Below are positions 53,181 to 64,000 of a DNA stretch of 64,000 bases, in pieces. Each line of letters starts with the position of its first letter. Position 1 is the stretch's first letter. The stretch covers positions 1 to 64,000 of the forward strand of contig NW_020290072.1 in NCBI RefSeq assembly GCF_003144195.1, given 5' to 3'. A program made the position numbers and the translations under genes. The notes below the pieces were generated by a model, which searched no databases, was not told the origin of the DNA, and saw nothing but the letters and a program-made list of their open reading frames with translations. Origin of the DNA: Ceraceosorus guamensis (taxonomy: Eukaryota > Basidiomycota > Exobasidiomycetes > Ceraceosorales > Ceraceosoraceae).

Positions 53181-55251
53181 ATGGCAGGTCCAAGCGACAC
53201 GCAATGTCTGAGGGTACGTCTGTGACTTTCGCAGCCCGCCCCCCTCGTCTCGCGCGCGCCTCTCATCCCCCACTTCCCGTGACTCTCTCGTTGCTGCAGG
53301 CGCAGATTGCGGATGTCAGGACTCTGGCAGCTCTGCTCAGACCCATCGCATTCTCGACTGTGAGTGCTGGATCGCAGCGCAAGGTACAGCATCATATCTC
53401 GGCCTTCTGACCTTGCCTTCGTTGTGCCCCAGTTCGCGACCGTCTCGCTGTCCGAGTCCGGCTTGACATTCACCACGGAGCAGGATCGTTCTCTGCAAGG
53501 TAAATAGCGCATGCTAGCGAACATAACTCGGCGCATACATGTGCTCGCGCCTTTGCCAAGGACCGACGCACTGATCAGTCGACCGCGTATGCTCCACACA
53601 GCCAACGCATACGTTCCATCCTCTCTCTTTAGCCCATTTCACTTTCGCGTCGTTCGATCCCCCACTCGCAAACGCAAGCGTCAAGTCGAACGATCATCGC
53701 AGCCATCATCCGCTACTCTGGAAGAGGGCTCGTCAGTGCAAGGCTCGGAGCTGCGCGAGCCCGAGCCTCTGAGTCCAGCAGCTCTTGAGCGAGCCGAAAG
53801 AGAAGCTTCTGAGCGAGTCAGAGGAGCACATCATTCTCCAGACCAGCAGGAAGAGAGTGGAGACGAGCAAGATGAAGAGGAGAGCTCATCCAGGCAGACG
53901 ATCGACTTTGACATTTCCCTTGCTAACTTCTTGCAGTGTCTGAACATTTTTGGCGGAGCGCCTGCTCTCAATAAGAGTTCGCACTCCGATCAAGGTGCTG
54001 GAAGTACGAGTCGAGAAAGAGACAAGGAGGCAACTGATGGGCGAGGGGATGTTCAGCAGAGATACTCACGATCCGGCCTTGGAGCAAGGAAATCAAAGGA
54101 CGGGAAGGGGAGCGATGCAGGCGTCACTAGCGCTGCTCTAACGTTCGATGCGCTCTCCAAGAGATTGGTGTTGATGTGAGTCCTGGCTTCCGAACACGCT
54201 TCGTTGCGTGCCAGCTGCTGACGTTGCACTTCTTGCCCGCCAAGCCTGGACGACGACGGCGGGGCTACGACCAAGTGCGAGCTGGCGAGCTACGAGCCAC
54301 AAGGAATCACCGACCTAGCATTTGATCCAGACTATCTGGTCGCGCAAGCGATCATGCGCGTGAGTGAAGCTTCGTGCCGACACCTGGATGTGTTGATTGC
54401 GTTGACGAGCGCAGACATGCTCTCAGTCCGAGCTCTTGGCAGACGCAATGTCATCTGTGGACCCATCGGCGTCCTTTGTAGGTCTGCGCTTCTCACCGCG
54501 CTACAGATCTACCGCTTCCGACGCTGCACAAGGATTCAGAACTGCCACTTCCGTATCGGCGGGCTTGAGGCCTAGCTTGAGCAGCTCGGTGGTGCTCAGC
54601 TCCGACGATGCAGTTGCCAAGCGTCCAGGCGTGACTCCGAATCCCACCATCCAAGTGCTCAAGCTCACAGCTGATAGCGATACCGGCACAGTAGAGGCGA
54701 GTGCCAGCGTGCTCAGAGAATCTTGACAGGGCTTAGCTCACATTCACCAGGGGGGCGCAAAATTCTGGCAGATGGAATTGCCCAACGAGAGAGGCGTAAT
54801 GGAGAGGTTTGTGTGCAATTACGATTTGGAGCAGAGGTGAGCGAACAGCGTTTGCAGCGATACGCGTCGCGGATGGATGTTTCCTACCAGACCAGCCTGA
54901 CGTGATATTACATGCCCTTTTGCGCTGCACCAAGGTACAACTACAAGCACATGTCCACGACGACACGAGCGCTGCAGACGTCCATCAAGACCTCCTTGCG
55001 CATCGATGAGCGCGGTCTGCTTAGCATGCAGTGTCTCATGCCTCGCGGACTAGGACGGACCGTGAATGACGGAGAGGCCGCGCCAGGTCGAAGAAACGAC
55101 GGCGCAGCGCTTCTCAACAATCACGGCTTCATCGAATTCACAGTGAGGCAGGAGCGCCAAGGCGAGCAAGATCAAGTTCGATCGGAGGCTTTACTGACGC
55201 TTACTCTCTTCCGAACAGGTGCTCCCTCTGGACGAGGAAAGCCTCAAATAG
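53181..55251 (+). CDS. RAD1: Checkpoint clamp subunit Rad1 (U. maydis Rec1 type)
   Basis: Subunit of the 9-1-1 DNA-damage clamp (Rad9-Hus1-Rad1), nuclear; the U. maydis ortholog is Rec1. Nine exons: 53181-53213, 53300-53359, 53433-53499, 53602-54175, 54245-54359, 54427-54696, 54772-54836, 54935-55142 and 55219-55251, 474 aa. Order of conserved pieces: AQIADVRTLAALLRPIAFST, FATVSLSESGLTFTTEQDRS, AYVPSSLFSPFHFR, FDISLANFLQCLNIFGG, SELLADAMSSVDPSASFVGL, TGTVEMELPNERGVMERF, ALQTSIKTSLRIDERGLLSM and FIEFTVLPLDE. Between exons 6 and 7 the best joint uses a GC donor (GCGAGT) with a CAG acceptor; a GT donor six bases earlier would drop two residues. Exon 6 uses the acceptor ending 54426. An insert of about 80 acidic/basic residues follows the first strands. 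Confidence 0.9.
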
Positions 55252-55299
55252 ATGCTTGGGGTAAATGTCAAGGAGCCTAGCATATCCTCGCTTTTGTTC

Positions 55300-55300
<1 letters not shown>

Positions 55301-55347
<47 letters not shown>
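55301..55347. repeat. CA dinucleotide microsatellite
   Basis: Uninterrupted AC run of over 40 bp in the short interval between the convergent Rad1 and coiled-coil protein genes. Confidence 0.95.
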
Positions 55348-55348
<1 letters not shown>

Positions 55349-55559
55349 CATCTGTCCGCTTTTCGGGTGGCCTCGCGCTTGGCACGAAAGGCGCTTGACC
55401 TTTCTCGCACTGATCGAGGCGCAAAGTCAGCGCAACCCACTCTGTAATTCGCAGTCGGCATTGCAGGTGGCTCTACACACCGAGGCGTTGCATATTCTGC
55501 GTGCCTTCACTCGTGATGCGGTAGATGCGAGTGAGAGAGAGAGAAAGGGGGGAAGGAAT

Positions 55560-58500
55560 TCAAATCAAGGAAGCAGCCAAGAGGGCTCTAGTCGCCACCT
55601 CCTCCTGATCCAATTCGTCCACTTCCTCATTCTCCTCGACGTCCGAGATGAGCATGTCGACATCCTGTTCTCGAGAATCGCCCGTGGTCGCTTGAATCGA
55701 AGAGCTTGCGCCGAGCGCCGAGCGCTTTGTGCTGTCTGCGCCCGCGATCATCTGATCCGCTCCCTCCACGAGGGGCGAAGGCCGAATCCCCACCCCGCTC
55801 GGTGCTTGCGCTCCTCCTTGAGCATGGATCTCGACGCCAGCGCCTTGCATTTGCCCCTCGAGCCGCGTTGGTTGATCGATGAGTCCAGGCAGCTCTGGCG
55901 CTTCTTTCGGTGAGGCTTGGGTGATGGGCGCGATCGCCTCCTTTGTTGCATCGGACGACGAAGCTCCGCCAAGCAGCGCGCCAACGACGGGCTGATTTTG
56001 AGCAGCGAGGGGCGCACCAAGGACATTCGTGCTGCTCCACGGGACGTTGGAGATGGAGCCCTTGCCTTGCGGCTCCTCTGCAATAACACCCGTATTGAGC
56101 TGCGAAGCAGCCATCGCTGCAGGTCTCTTGGAGGATGCCCTTTGCCTCGTTGTGGACTGAGACTTTTGTCCATCTGCGGTGTGACCCGACCTTGGCGGAT
56201 TAGGTGCGCTGGATGAAGGAGGAGCAACTTGCACTGCAGGACTATTCGATGCGGTCCTATGAGCTGGGGGACGTCTGATACGCTGAGGTCTTCCATTTCG
56301 ACCTATGGGCGCATCGACGATCGCAGGCACAGAGTCCCCTTGATCCGCCAAGAGACCAGCCAGCTCGCCATCCAAAAGGTCTTCAGCGCCGGCGTTGGAA
56401 AGAGCAGCAGCAGTTGGATCGGCGCCTGCAAGAGATGTCTGACGCTGCAACTCATCTTGCTGTTGCTGCCGCTGCTGCTGCTGCTGCTCTTCGTCATCTC
56501 CCATCGCATTTTCGCTCGATCCCGCTTGAGACTTTCTAGCTTTTTTAGGACCAGCCAGCATGCTCAGCAGGTCTTTTCGTTCCTCTCTCTCCTTGGCCAA
56601 CCTCTTCATCTCCAGCTCAGCTCTCTTCTTGGCCCTCTTCTCCTCCGCCACATGCTCTCTCCACCTCTGCGCATCCGATCTGATCTCGTCGTCGGTGAGC
56701 GCGGCTTGAGCCAGGAGCAACCTGACCTGATCCTGGCTACGTTTCAATCTGCCCTCCAAATCAAGTCTTTGAGATCGTGCTGCCGTTCTGAAAGCGTCCA
56801 GCCCGTCAGCCAATTGGCTTTCCAGTTGACGCACCCTGTTCTCAGCGTGTCGCAAGTCGTTTGCAGACTCTGCGGCAGCCTCGGAAGCTCGATCGTACAG
56901 TGTACGAATGAAAGCAACCTCTTCCCTCGCTTCTTGCCGCTGCTGCTCCGCAGATTCGAGCTGATGGCTCATCTTGCCGTGATGATTTTTGGCAGATTGC
57001 AGACTAGCGTAGAGATTCTCGTTTTGCGTTTGAAGGTCGAGCCAAGCTGGAGTGGATTTGACGTCGTCGATTGACAAGCTCTGACTCGTCGGCTGACGAT
57101 TAGCAAGGCTTGCACTGCCGAAGCTCTCGATATCCGTACCTGCGCCTGCACAAGCTACCGGTGCAGGGAATCCTCGCACGACGAACAGATGACCGTTCTT
57201 GTCGAGCCAAGGATCGTAATCCGGATCGGAATAGACCTGCCTGACGCTCTCTTCGTCCAACGTCGACAGCTCGTAGTCCAGTCCGGGCTGATCAGCTTGC
57301 ATCTCTTGCTGCTGCTGATCGGTTAAGAGAGCCAAGACGAGGTAGGGTGTTCTGGCATCTCCGCGTTCCAGTTCGAACAGCCACTCCTTCTTGGTCGGCA
57401 AGAAACCAGCCTCTTCTTGCGTTTCCGACAGGGACTGATGTGTCGCAGCACGACCTTGTGTGGAGACGCTCGCCTGCGCTTCGGACTGATCGTGTCTGAG
57501 CAAAAAGTGCTGCACTTCTCGTTTCAAAAATGCAGGCACATAGGGACTTTGCTCGACGAGACGAATAATGCTTCGTCGTGCTTCTGGTGTGTGCGGATCT
57601 CTGAGGAGTTCCTCCTTGCTCATATGCGACTCGCCACGCACCCCATCGGCCACGCCATCGGCCTCGCGAGGCGTCGAAGCGACAGGCGGATGGGACGGCA
57701 GAGGAGCAGAAGGAGGGGGAACAGAGTCTCGAGCAGCTTCAGCTCCGGGGTTTTGAGCGCCAGACGACTGTGCAGCTTGCTCTTCCTCAAGCTCTTCGAA
57801 CATGCCTTCGGCTTCTCCCAGAGGTACCGAGGAACGCTTCGATCGAGACCGCCCGCGTCTTCGCAAGCGCCTGCTCGAAGCAGATCGACTTTTTGTTTGC
57901 AGGCGTGCCGACATCTCCGCATCTTCGTTCTCCGCCTCCTCCACGGGCGGACAGTGGCTCTCTTCGCGCGTCGCAGGCTGGCGCAATCCAGCACGTCGAG
58001 CAGCTTCGACCTTCTGCATCGCATCTTCGTCCGTAGCGTTCAAGTCCAAAGCGCCAGCCAGCTCAGCAGCTCGCCTCTCCTCCTGAGTCTGCGCATTGGG
58101 ATCAGCCACAGGAATGATGAGGTCCCCAATTCTGACCATCTTTGCCTCTGCTCCGGATTCGCCAAAAGGGCTGGCAGAGTTGCCGCTGCTCTGCTGACCA
58201 GTGCTCGTCGAAGCCTCGCGCTTTTCTCCTGCACGCTTCACCAACGTCGCACGAGCCTGTGCGGCATGTCGAGGTTCATGTTGCCAAAGTTCGCCTTCCG
58301 CAAGGGCCTGAGCTCGAAGGTGCGTTTGAAAGACTTCGGGACCGAGACGAGGCAAGGGACCGAACCCAACTCTCGCTTCCGACGCGGCGGATCGCACGTT
58401 CGGGTCAGGAAGAGCAGCAATTCTGGCAGCTGCAGCAGGCGAGAAGCTGTTCGACGGCGTCGGCACCGATTGTGTCTGGGACACAAACGCGCTGGGCATG

Positions 58501-60202
58501 GATTGTCGCGTCACTGGACCAGAGGGCTGAGAAGCGTTCACCTCCATGGTGGTGGACGAGGGTTGCAAAGGACGAGGTCTGCTTGGCTCGCTCTTTCGTT
58601 CAATCACCACTTCGGGATCTTCACCCATAGAGTAATGCAGCACGGATCCGGCCTTTGTTAGATTGTCGTCCCTCGCTCTCTGTTGGCTCGCGTCGTCATC
58701 TAACTCCATTGGCTTCTCGGATGCTTCGAGCGTTCCATCCGAGTTGACCGGCTGAGTGAGCAGCATCCGCGCTCAGAAAGTGAGTTGGTGGGCAGACCTA
58801 CAAGCACCTGCTTCAGCAAACTCACCAATCGCTCGTCAGCCTCCACTCTACGGCGCTTCTTTTGGCGAGAAGAAGTGTTGCGTTGGCTGGCATCTTCGGC
58901 CTCGAGGCCTCGTTCCGCCGTCTCATTCGCATCCTCCTCATTCGGCCTCTTGCCATTTGCAAGCTGCTGCGCTTTCTTCGAAGCGCGCTTCTGCCTTTCG
59001 GCATCCCTGTCCTCCCTCCCTTTTCGCCAGTGCAGTACCAACACATCAGGCACTCGATCCTTTTCGATCCACCTGCTGAGCTCTCCGGGCACCTTGGCCC
59101 TGATTTTGTACCTGCCATCTTTGGAAGCTACGATGACCAGGCCAAATTCGGCGGTGGCCCACAAAGCGGCGGCACCGGGCGGAGCGGGACGTGTACCGCC
59201 GTTGATGTGCGCTTGGAGGAACGCGTCGACGTCGTCGAGACCCGAAGCGACCGATTCTGCTCGCCAAGGATCTACTTTGACATCCTCGTCTTTCTTCTCA
59301 TCCAAAGTTCTCGGAGGCGAAGGCGACACGGCTGGACTGATAGCGAAGCGACCGGATTGGGCGTGGTGTGCAAGCTGCTGGCTTGTCGTTGCACCGTCGG
59401 CAGGATGAGCAGGAGCTGTTGACATGCCATCCACTTGATTGGCTTCCTCTCTCAACGCGTCCTCCTGTCTCTGTATCCTCTCCTCTTCGGCCTCCGCCCA
59501 AGCAGCTTTGCGCTCTTGCTCGCGAATCTGCTCGCGAATCGGCCGCTCTGAATTTGCCTCGTGCTCCAAGCGTCGCGCAGTTTTGAGCTTTCGCTTCTCC
59601 TCTCTTTGTTCCTCCTCCCTTCTCAATCGCGCTCTCTTCTTCTCCGCCTTGCCGACTTTCTGCATGAATGTTCTGCGTCTTGCTCTTGCGCGAATAAGCT
59701 CCACCTGCTCCGATTCCTCCAGTAGCTCGCTCGATGCCATCAATCGCTTCTCTTTGCGGTAGGCGAGGAACAATTTCTTTTGGATTGTCATCCATCCCGT
59801 CATGTCTTGCTCCTCATCGGATAGACGTGCATTCTCAGGCAAGCACGCCAGTACCCTGCTCGCTTCCTCCTCCTCATCATCATCATCTTCATCGCCTTGT
59901 GTGGAAGTTGCGACGGCGAGCCTATCGTCTTGCCCCTCATCCTCGCTCGTAGCCGGACTGGCATCGGGCTCTTTTAAGCTGATGCTCTTTCTCGCCCTCA
60001 TGCTGTACCTCGAAGTGGCCAAAGTGCTGGCTGCTTCTGCATCGCCTCTAGAGCGCGTACGCGTGCTATCGCTAGGTCCAGCAATCTGCTGCTGCTGCTG
60101 CTGCTGCTCCGCGTCTCTCTCCGTAGATGTGCGATGAGGCACATACTCTTCCTCTGTCCACTTGCTATCGAAATAGTTGGGATCTGATCGACGGGGCGGC
60201 AT
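55560..60202 (-). CDS. Unrecognised 1522-residue coiled-coil protein
   Basis: Exon 1 60202-58826 and exon 2 58751-55560 join in phase 0 across a 74-bp GTGAGT...CAG intron to give 1522 aa. I do not recognise the family. Exon 1 begins MPPRRSDPNYFDSKWTEEEY, has a long charged helix (about residues 164-255), and a compact stretch LWATAEFGLVIVASKDGRYK to LVLHWRKG that may be a small beta domain (about 340-395). Exon 2 has basic RRLRRRGRSRSKRS patches and a strong coiled coil (about residues 1028-1190; ESAEQQRQEAREEVAFIRTL, AENRVRQLESQLADGLD). A long disordered tail ends EENEEVDELDQEEVATRALL. Basic patches suggest a nuclear scaffold or chromatin-linked role, as inference only. Treating the two frames as separate genes is less likely because the junction is a clean splice site. 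Confidence 0.72.
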
Positions 60203-61038
60203 GATTCCGGGGGGTTTCGCGATGCAGAGCCAGCTTCTTGGTAAGCTTCCGTGCAGCTGATCATCCAGATTTACAAGATCATTGTCTACGCATCGCTCCA
60301 CTCAGACTCCAGATTGTGATTCTTGTTGCCTCTGTTGTTGTGACTATTCGTGGACTCACGATTCCCGATCGTGATTGTTGTGATTGTGCGAGTTCGCGAG
60401 TGGGCACGCCGTCGTGTAGCGCGGGCGGTCTCGTCATTTCTGATGAATTTCCGCGCATCACGTGCAGTCACGGGGCAAGGGTTTTCGGCGAAGGCGCCAC
60501 ACGTGACCGGTATCTAAGGTCAGTGGCATGGCCTGGCATGCCATGCATGCATGCAGGAACGAGATGTCGATCGATGATTGCGTACGCGGAGGGGTGATGA
60601 TCGAGGCGAGCACAGGCTGGGCAGTCACGAGTCACTCTGACTCGCGACTAGAATCGTAAGAGCTGTTGTGAGTGTGAGTCTTGAGTGTGGAGCCTGCAAG
60701 TCTGTGACATGAGTGTGAGTGTCTGATGGATGATCGACGGACGGACATGAGCCAGCCAGCCATCTCCCACATCCGCGCGCATCATCCATCCACTCACGAC
60801 TCACCATTGCCGAGAACCTTCGCGCTCAACACCCCCAAGCAAGCACCGTCCAATTACGTGGCACATCCGCGTGATCCGGCCCCCACTCCAACGACTTGTT
60901 CCAACTCTTTTGACTTGATACAGGACAGTCGCATGCAGCAAGCCCCCCGATCGCTGGCTCGCTTGCTCACAGCGTCCACAAGCACGCTTGCACGATCGCC
61001 CAGCATCATCATCAGCATCGGCATCGGCAGTGGCCACG
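60203..61038. promoter_or_regulatory. Divergent promoter region of the coiled-coil protein and VPS20
   Basis: About 0.8 kb with GTGATTGT, CGATCGTG and GAGTGTGAGT words and a TGCA run (about 60540-60555). No gene or named site is seen. Confidence 0.45.
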
Positions 61039-62246
61039 ATGGGTGCGCAAAATTCAAAGCCGGGAGTAAAGGTGACCCCGCAAGATCGGGCCATCCTCGA
61101 GTGAGTGGAGTATGGGATCGGTGGGGGGAGAGGCGCATGTAGCGGCCACGAGGAGGAACGAGTGGGAGGTAACGGCCTTTGTATGTTTGGCGTGGCATGC
61201 TGAGATCATTGTTGATTTGCTTGTATGCGGGTATGTTCGGCTTTCGACAGTCTCAAATTGCAAAGAGATAAGGTCAAGCAGTATCAAAAGAAGGTGAGCC
61301 ACGCACGCCAAGGGGCGGCAAGAGCGGGTCATTTCATGGGAGACGCTGACTCTGCTCGCTCCTCATCCTTCCTACTGTCTCCTTCCCCTCCCCTCCCAAA
61401 CGTCGATCGTGCTCAGCTGCAATCCGTGCTGGATCTGGAGAGCAGGTTGGCCAAACAGGCCTTGCAAAAGGGAGACAAGGAGAGGGCACGAACCGCTTTG
61501 AGGCGGCGCAAATGGCAGCAAGGCATGATCGAAAAGACGGATGGGCAATTGGAAACGCTTCAGGGATTGGTGAGTGGACAATCTCCATCCCCCCTCTGCA
61601 TGCCCCCCTTCCGTCTCTCTACGTAAAGAGGCATGTTCGCTTCCTTCTTGCTCGTCGCCCTTCCTGACTCGCTCTCGTCGCCCGCCACTGGTAGGTATCG
61701 TCGATTGAATTCTCGCAAATACAAGCGTCGGTCATGCATGGCTTGCAACAAGGCAATGCGGTGCTCAAGGAAATTCATAAAGAGCTCAACATCGATTCGG
61801 TGGAAAGGTTGATGGGGGAGACGCAAGAGGCCGTCGCATATCAAAAGGTGCGTGGGCCTGCGACGATCAGTGTCGTCCCGACTTGTTTCCGGCGCATTTG
61901 ACCGTGACCGTAGAACAAAAGCTGATCCGATGGGCGAATTGGGGGGGGGGGGGGGGCATGTCTGGCTTCTTCTTGATGTGCTTTTCAGGCGATTGACGAA
62001 ATGTTGACGAGCCGCATGACGGCAGAGGAGGAAGAGGCTGTGGCGAGGGAGATGGAAGCGCTAGAAGCTGAAGCTAGAGCAGAGGATCTTCGAAGCTTGC
62101 CCGATGCTTCAAAGGAGGCACAGGAGCATGTCGAATTGCCAAATGTGCCCACTGTGGAGCCTGTACACTCTGGAGGGCAGAGGCAGGATGCTGGAGCAGA
62201 GGCGGAGGCGGAAGAGTCGGAGGAGAGGGTACCGGTGCTTGCTTGA
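61039..62246 (+). CDS. VPS20: ESCRT-III subunit VPS20 (CHMP6)
   Basis: Charged helical protein that nucleates ESCRT-III filaments on endosomes after ESCRT-II, needed for multivesicular body sorting. Five exons: 61039-61100, 61251-61293, 61417-61569, 61695-61847 and 61989-62246, giving 222 aa, normal for the family. The start MGAQNSK has the Gly2 of an N-myristoylation signal known in VPS20. DRAILDLKLQRDKVKQYQKK then LESRLAKQALQKGDKERARTA and LRRRKWQQGMIEKTDGQLE follow the Snf7-domain pattern. The C-terminus is acidic (EEEEAVAREMEALEAEARAE) as in autoinhibited ESCRT-III proteins. Intron 4 contains a run of 16 G about 30 bp before its acceptor. Its endosomal role complements that of rrm4 in the same window. 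Confidence 0.92.
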
Positions 62247-62486
62247 GTAAGAAGGCAACGTCGAGCAAAGATCGCCACGAGCAAAAGACTCGAGACTCTT
62301 GCGGAACGCGGGCACGAGCTCTTTCTCCCCCTACACACCGAGCTTTTCGGTACATCTACCACGAGCAAGCCAGATCCGGTCTGATGAATCTTCAAGAGAC
62401 TCTCTCCGCGCCCTGCTTCAGCGCGCATCACGATCCGACGCACCCAGCCCTCGAGGAATTCTTCTCGCACTTCCTCCACGTACACG

Positions 62487-62488
<2 letters not shown>

Positions 62489-62553
<65 letters not shown>
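62489..62553. repeat. CT dinucleotide microsatellite
   Basis: Long uninterrupted TC run between VPS20 and the right-hand lower-GC block. The interval 62247-62774 otherwise holds no supported gene. Confidence 0.95.
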
Positions 62554-62556
<3 letters not shown>

Positions 62557-62774
62557 CTTTGAAGCTCGCGGCGTCTCAAGCTGCTCCTCTCCGCATGAAC
62601 GCGCAACACCCTGTACTTGTATCCGCAACGCAAGAGCTACCTACCTCGTCCCTGAAACACTCGTCTGCAAGTTCGTGCAACGACTTCGTGTTCACACACT
62701 TGGAGGGAGCTGCTCGGATTGGATGCTCAGCTTGGACGTCAGGGCGGAGCAATCCTGCGCTGCTTTCCAAGCAT

Positions 62775-62787
62775 GGTTAGGGTTTAG
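62775..62787. repeat. Telomere-like motif at a block boundary
   Basis: GGTTAGGGTTTAG, two imperfect telomere units, lies exactly where the GC-rich gene DNA changes to a lower-GC block. Read on the minus strand the block runs into CTAAACCCTAACC, the same polarity as at 330-361. Confidence 0.65.
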
Positions 62788-63604
62788 CATCCTCCAGCTT
62801 GTTGAGGTACGCCTGCTGATTGCGCATGCGCACAGAGATGACCTTGCTCCAAGTCTTGTGTTGCTTGATGGCATTGGCGATGAGCTTGTCAATGCGGAGC
62901 TCTGCTGACTGAGCCTCTGCTGCCGCCTTTAGCCTTGGAGCATTGCCAGTGAACTGTGGAGCCAGGTGCTGCAGCAGGCATCCCTTTAAGCAGCAAAGGT
63001 AGATCAGGTCCAGGAGGGTGCTCTGCCGCACGGGTGAGCCCTTGTACTTTAGAGCGCCAGGATCTGGCAAGATCACCGCCACCGCATCAAGACTGCTAAC
63101 AACGGAGATGGTGCCTGCATTGGCAATCATGTTGAAGCGCACGCTTGCAGATTTCAAGACTGTAGTGGCCACTTCTGCCAACAACATCACCAGCACCATG
63201 GGGTAAGTGATGCCGCATCTGCAACAAAGCCAGATGAGTCCACACAGGATCCAAAGAAGGCCAATCAAGAAGATTAGCCATTCTTTGTGCTTGTCTAGGG
63301 TGTGGGCAAAGAGGTCCAGAAAGGGACCAAGCTCAAGTCCAGCTTCCTTTGCTATCCAGCGCCACAGCTCAGGTCCGCTGTTGGCAATGCTCCCAAAGAA
63401 GGTGGTCTGACCCAGCACATCCCCCATCATGACATCCCTGCTGATGCATACCACTGGTGCGATGCTGTTGGCCATCAGCTTGTCCACCCTCCGGACAGCA
63501 TTCTCTGCAGCCTGCTTCAGAGCGCAAACTTGAAGAATAGTCTTGTGGCGGGCCTTTGGGAGGTGACCATTCCACCAGTGCCTTGCAGGCTGACAGAGAG
63601 GCAA
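62777..63604 (-). CDS. Hypothetical protein with membrane segments, possibly partial
   Basis: Long minus-strand open frame in the right-hand lower-GC block; the first ATG inside it is at 63475, so an upstream exon may be missing. I do not recognise it. Two hydrophobic stretches, LIFLIGLLWILCGLIWLCCR and MVLVMLLAEVATTVL, suggest a membrane hairpin. TLLDLIYLCCLKGCLLQHLA is a third Cys/Leu-rich stretch. It ends LNKLEDAKP, and its last codons and TAA stop are formed by the telomere-like motif. Codon and base use differ from the neighbouring host genes. It may belong to a repeat family gene. Confidence 0.45.
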   Translation of the reverse strand: MPLCQPARHWWNGHLPKARHKTILQVCALKQAAENAVRRVDKLMANSIAPVVCISRDVMMGDVLGQTTFFGSIANSGPELWRWIAKEAGLELGPFLDLFAHTLDKHKEWLIFLIGLLWILCGLIWLCCRCGITYPMVLVMLLAEVATTVLKSASVRFNMIANAGTISVVSSLDAVAVILPDPGALKYKGSPVRQSTLLDLIYLCCLKGCLLQHLAPQFTGNAPRLKAAAEAQSAELRIDKLIANAIKQHKTWSKVISVRMRNQQAYLNKLEDAKP

Positions 63605-63860
63605 GAGATGTCAATGGTGACATGGGCAAATGCGGCAAGAAGAGAGTTGATGGTGACGCTTGCAGGAGGAGAGTTGATGATGACGCAGAGGATGTCAACG
63701 GTGACGCTTGTGTTAAGGACAGTGAGGGTGAGACAGGGGACACAGAGAAGGATGTTGATGTTTGTGAGAGGGAAGTTGACAGTGAGATGGGCGTGAATGG
63801 TGACGTTGGAAAGTGAGAGAGAGAGAGTGACACTGAGGAAGTTGACAGGGAGAGGATGGC
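63600..63860. repeat. Degenerate GTGACG/GTTGAT repeat tract
   Basis: Irregular repeats of GTTGATG, GGTGACG and GTTGACAGTGAG type. On the minus strand they give a Ser/Leu/Thr-rich stretch. No clean unit length is visible. Confidence 0.5.
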
Positions 63861-64000
63861 AATGGCAAGACTACTGATGTGCTGATCAACAAGCTTCTTT
63901 TGAACCACAACAACAGGCAAGCGCACAAGCTGATCCATGCCACCATACCTTGCCAAGTTGAATGACCTCAATGGTGGGCCAAGGTTGATGAGCACTTGCT
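63861..64000. other. Right edge of the window, block continues
   Basis: The lower-GC block runs off the end. A minus-strand frame here reads INLGPPLRSFNLARYGGMD and may be an upstream exon of the hypothetical protein; this cannot be settled from the window. Confidence 0.3.

Noticed and set aside
57417-58661. A 414-codon plus-strand open frame
   Set aside because: It lies antisense to the long coiled-coil gene, has no domain or splice logic, and reflects the GC-rich codon pattern of the opposite strand.

Overview
This window looks like nuclear DNA of a basidiomycete fungus, most likely from Ustilaginomycotina (the smut lineage). The genes are GC-rich and interrupted by many short introns, nearly all starting GTGAGT and ending in CAG. 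Intergenic DNA is full of CACG/GTGA-type motifs and hexanucleotide microsatellites. One gene is recognisable by architecture and length as rrm4, the endosomal mRNA-transport protein known from Ustilago maydis (three RRMs plus C-terminal MLLE-type domains). I cannot name the genus.

Left arm, 1-17.9 kb. Positions 1-361 are the edge of a lower-GC block ending in CCCTAA telomere-like repeats. Then come an SDR dehydrogenase (992-2040, -), a GNAT acetyltransferase with a His-Ala/His-Pro insert (3097-3816, +), an unrecognised Ala/Ser-rich protein (4193-5995, -), the sterol enzyme ERG26 (7428-9210, +), a bromodomain-BAH chromatin remodeller subunit of RSC1/2 type (9601-12880, -), phosphoglucomutase (13657-15926, +) and a multi-pass membrane protein (16423-17899, +).

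Island, 17.9-30.5 kb. The DNA becomes visibly poorer in GC and I find no intact gene. It holds broken gene pieces with an internal partial duplication, one piece resembling the end of a 2-oxoglutarate/Fe(II) oxygenase fold, weak reverse-transcriptase-like traces, and several minisatellites, including a near-perfect 27-bp repeat in nine copies and 21-bp repeats able to encode a coiled-coil heptad.

Right arm, 30.5-62.8 kb. Housekeeping genes resume: COQ3 (-), a RAD51-paralog ATPase (+), rrm4 (-), a MAPR/cytochrome b5-like membrane protein (+), a sterol-desaturase-family protein (+), a stand-alone AROM-type 3-dehydroquinate synthase (+), a 40-residue metallothionein (+), RPB8 (+), an unknown protein (-), the 9-1-1 clamp subunit Rad1/Rec1 (+), a 1522-residue unknown coiled-coil protein (-) and the ESCRT-III subunit VPS20 (+). 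At 62775 the sequence switches, through another telomere-like motif of the same polarity as the left one, into a second lower-GC repetitive block with a long minus-strand reading frame.

The genes do not form one pathway. Functional themes are DNA maintenance (RAD51 paralog, Rad1, RSC-like), endosomal traffic (rrm4, VPS20), and sterol, quinone and sugar metabolism. Exon boundaries were placed by eye from splice signals, reading frame and family conservation; no alignment or search was run.
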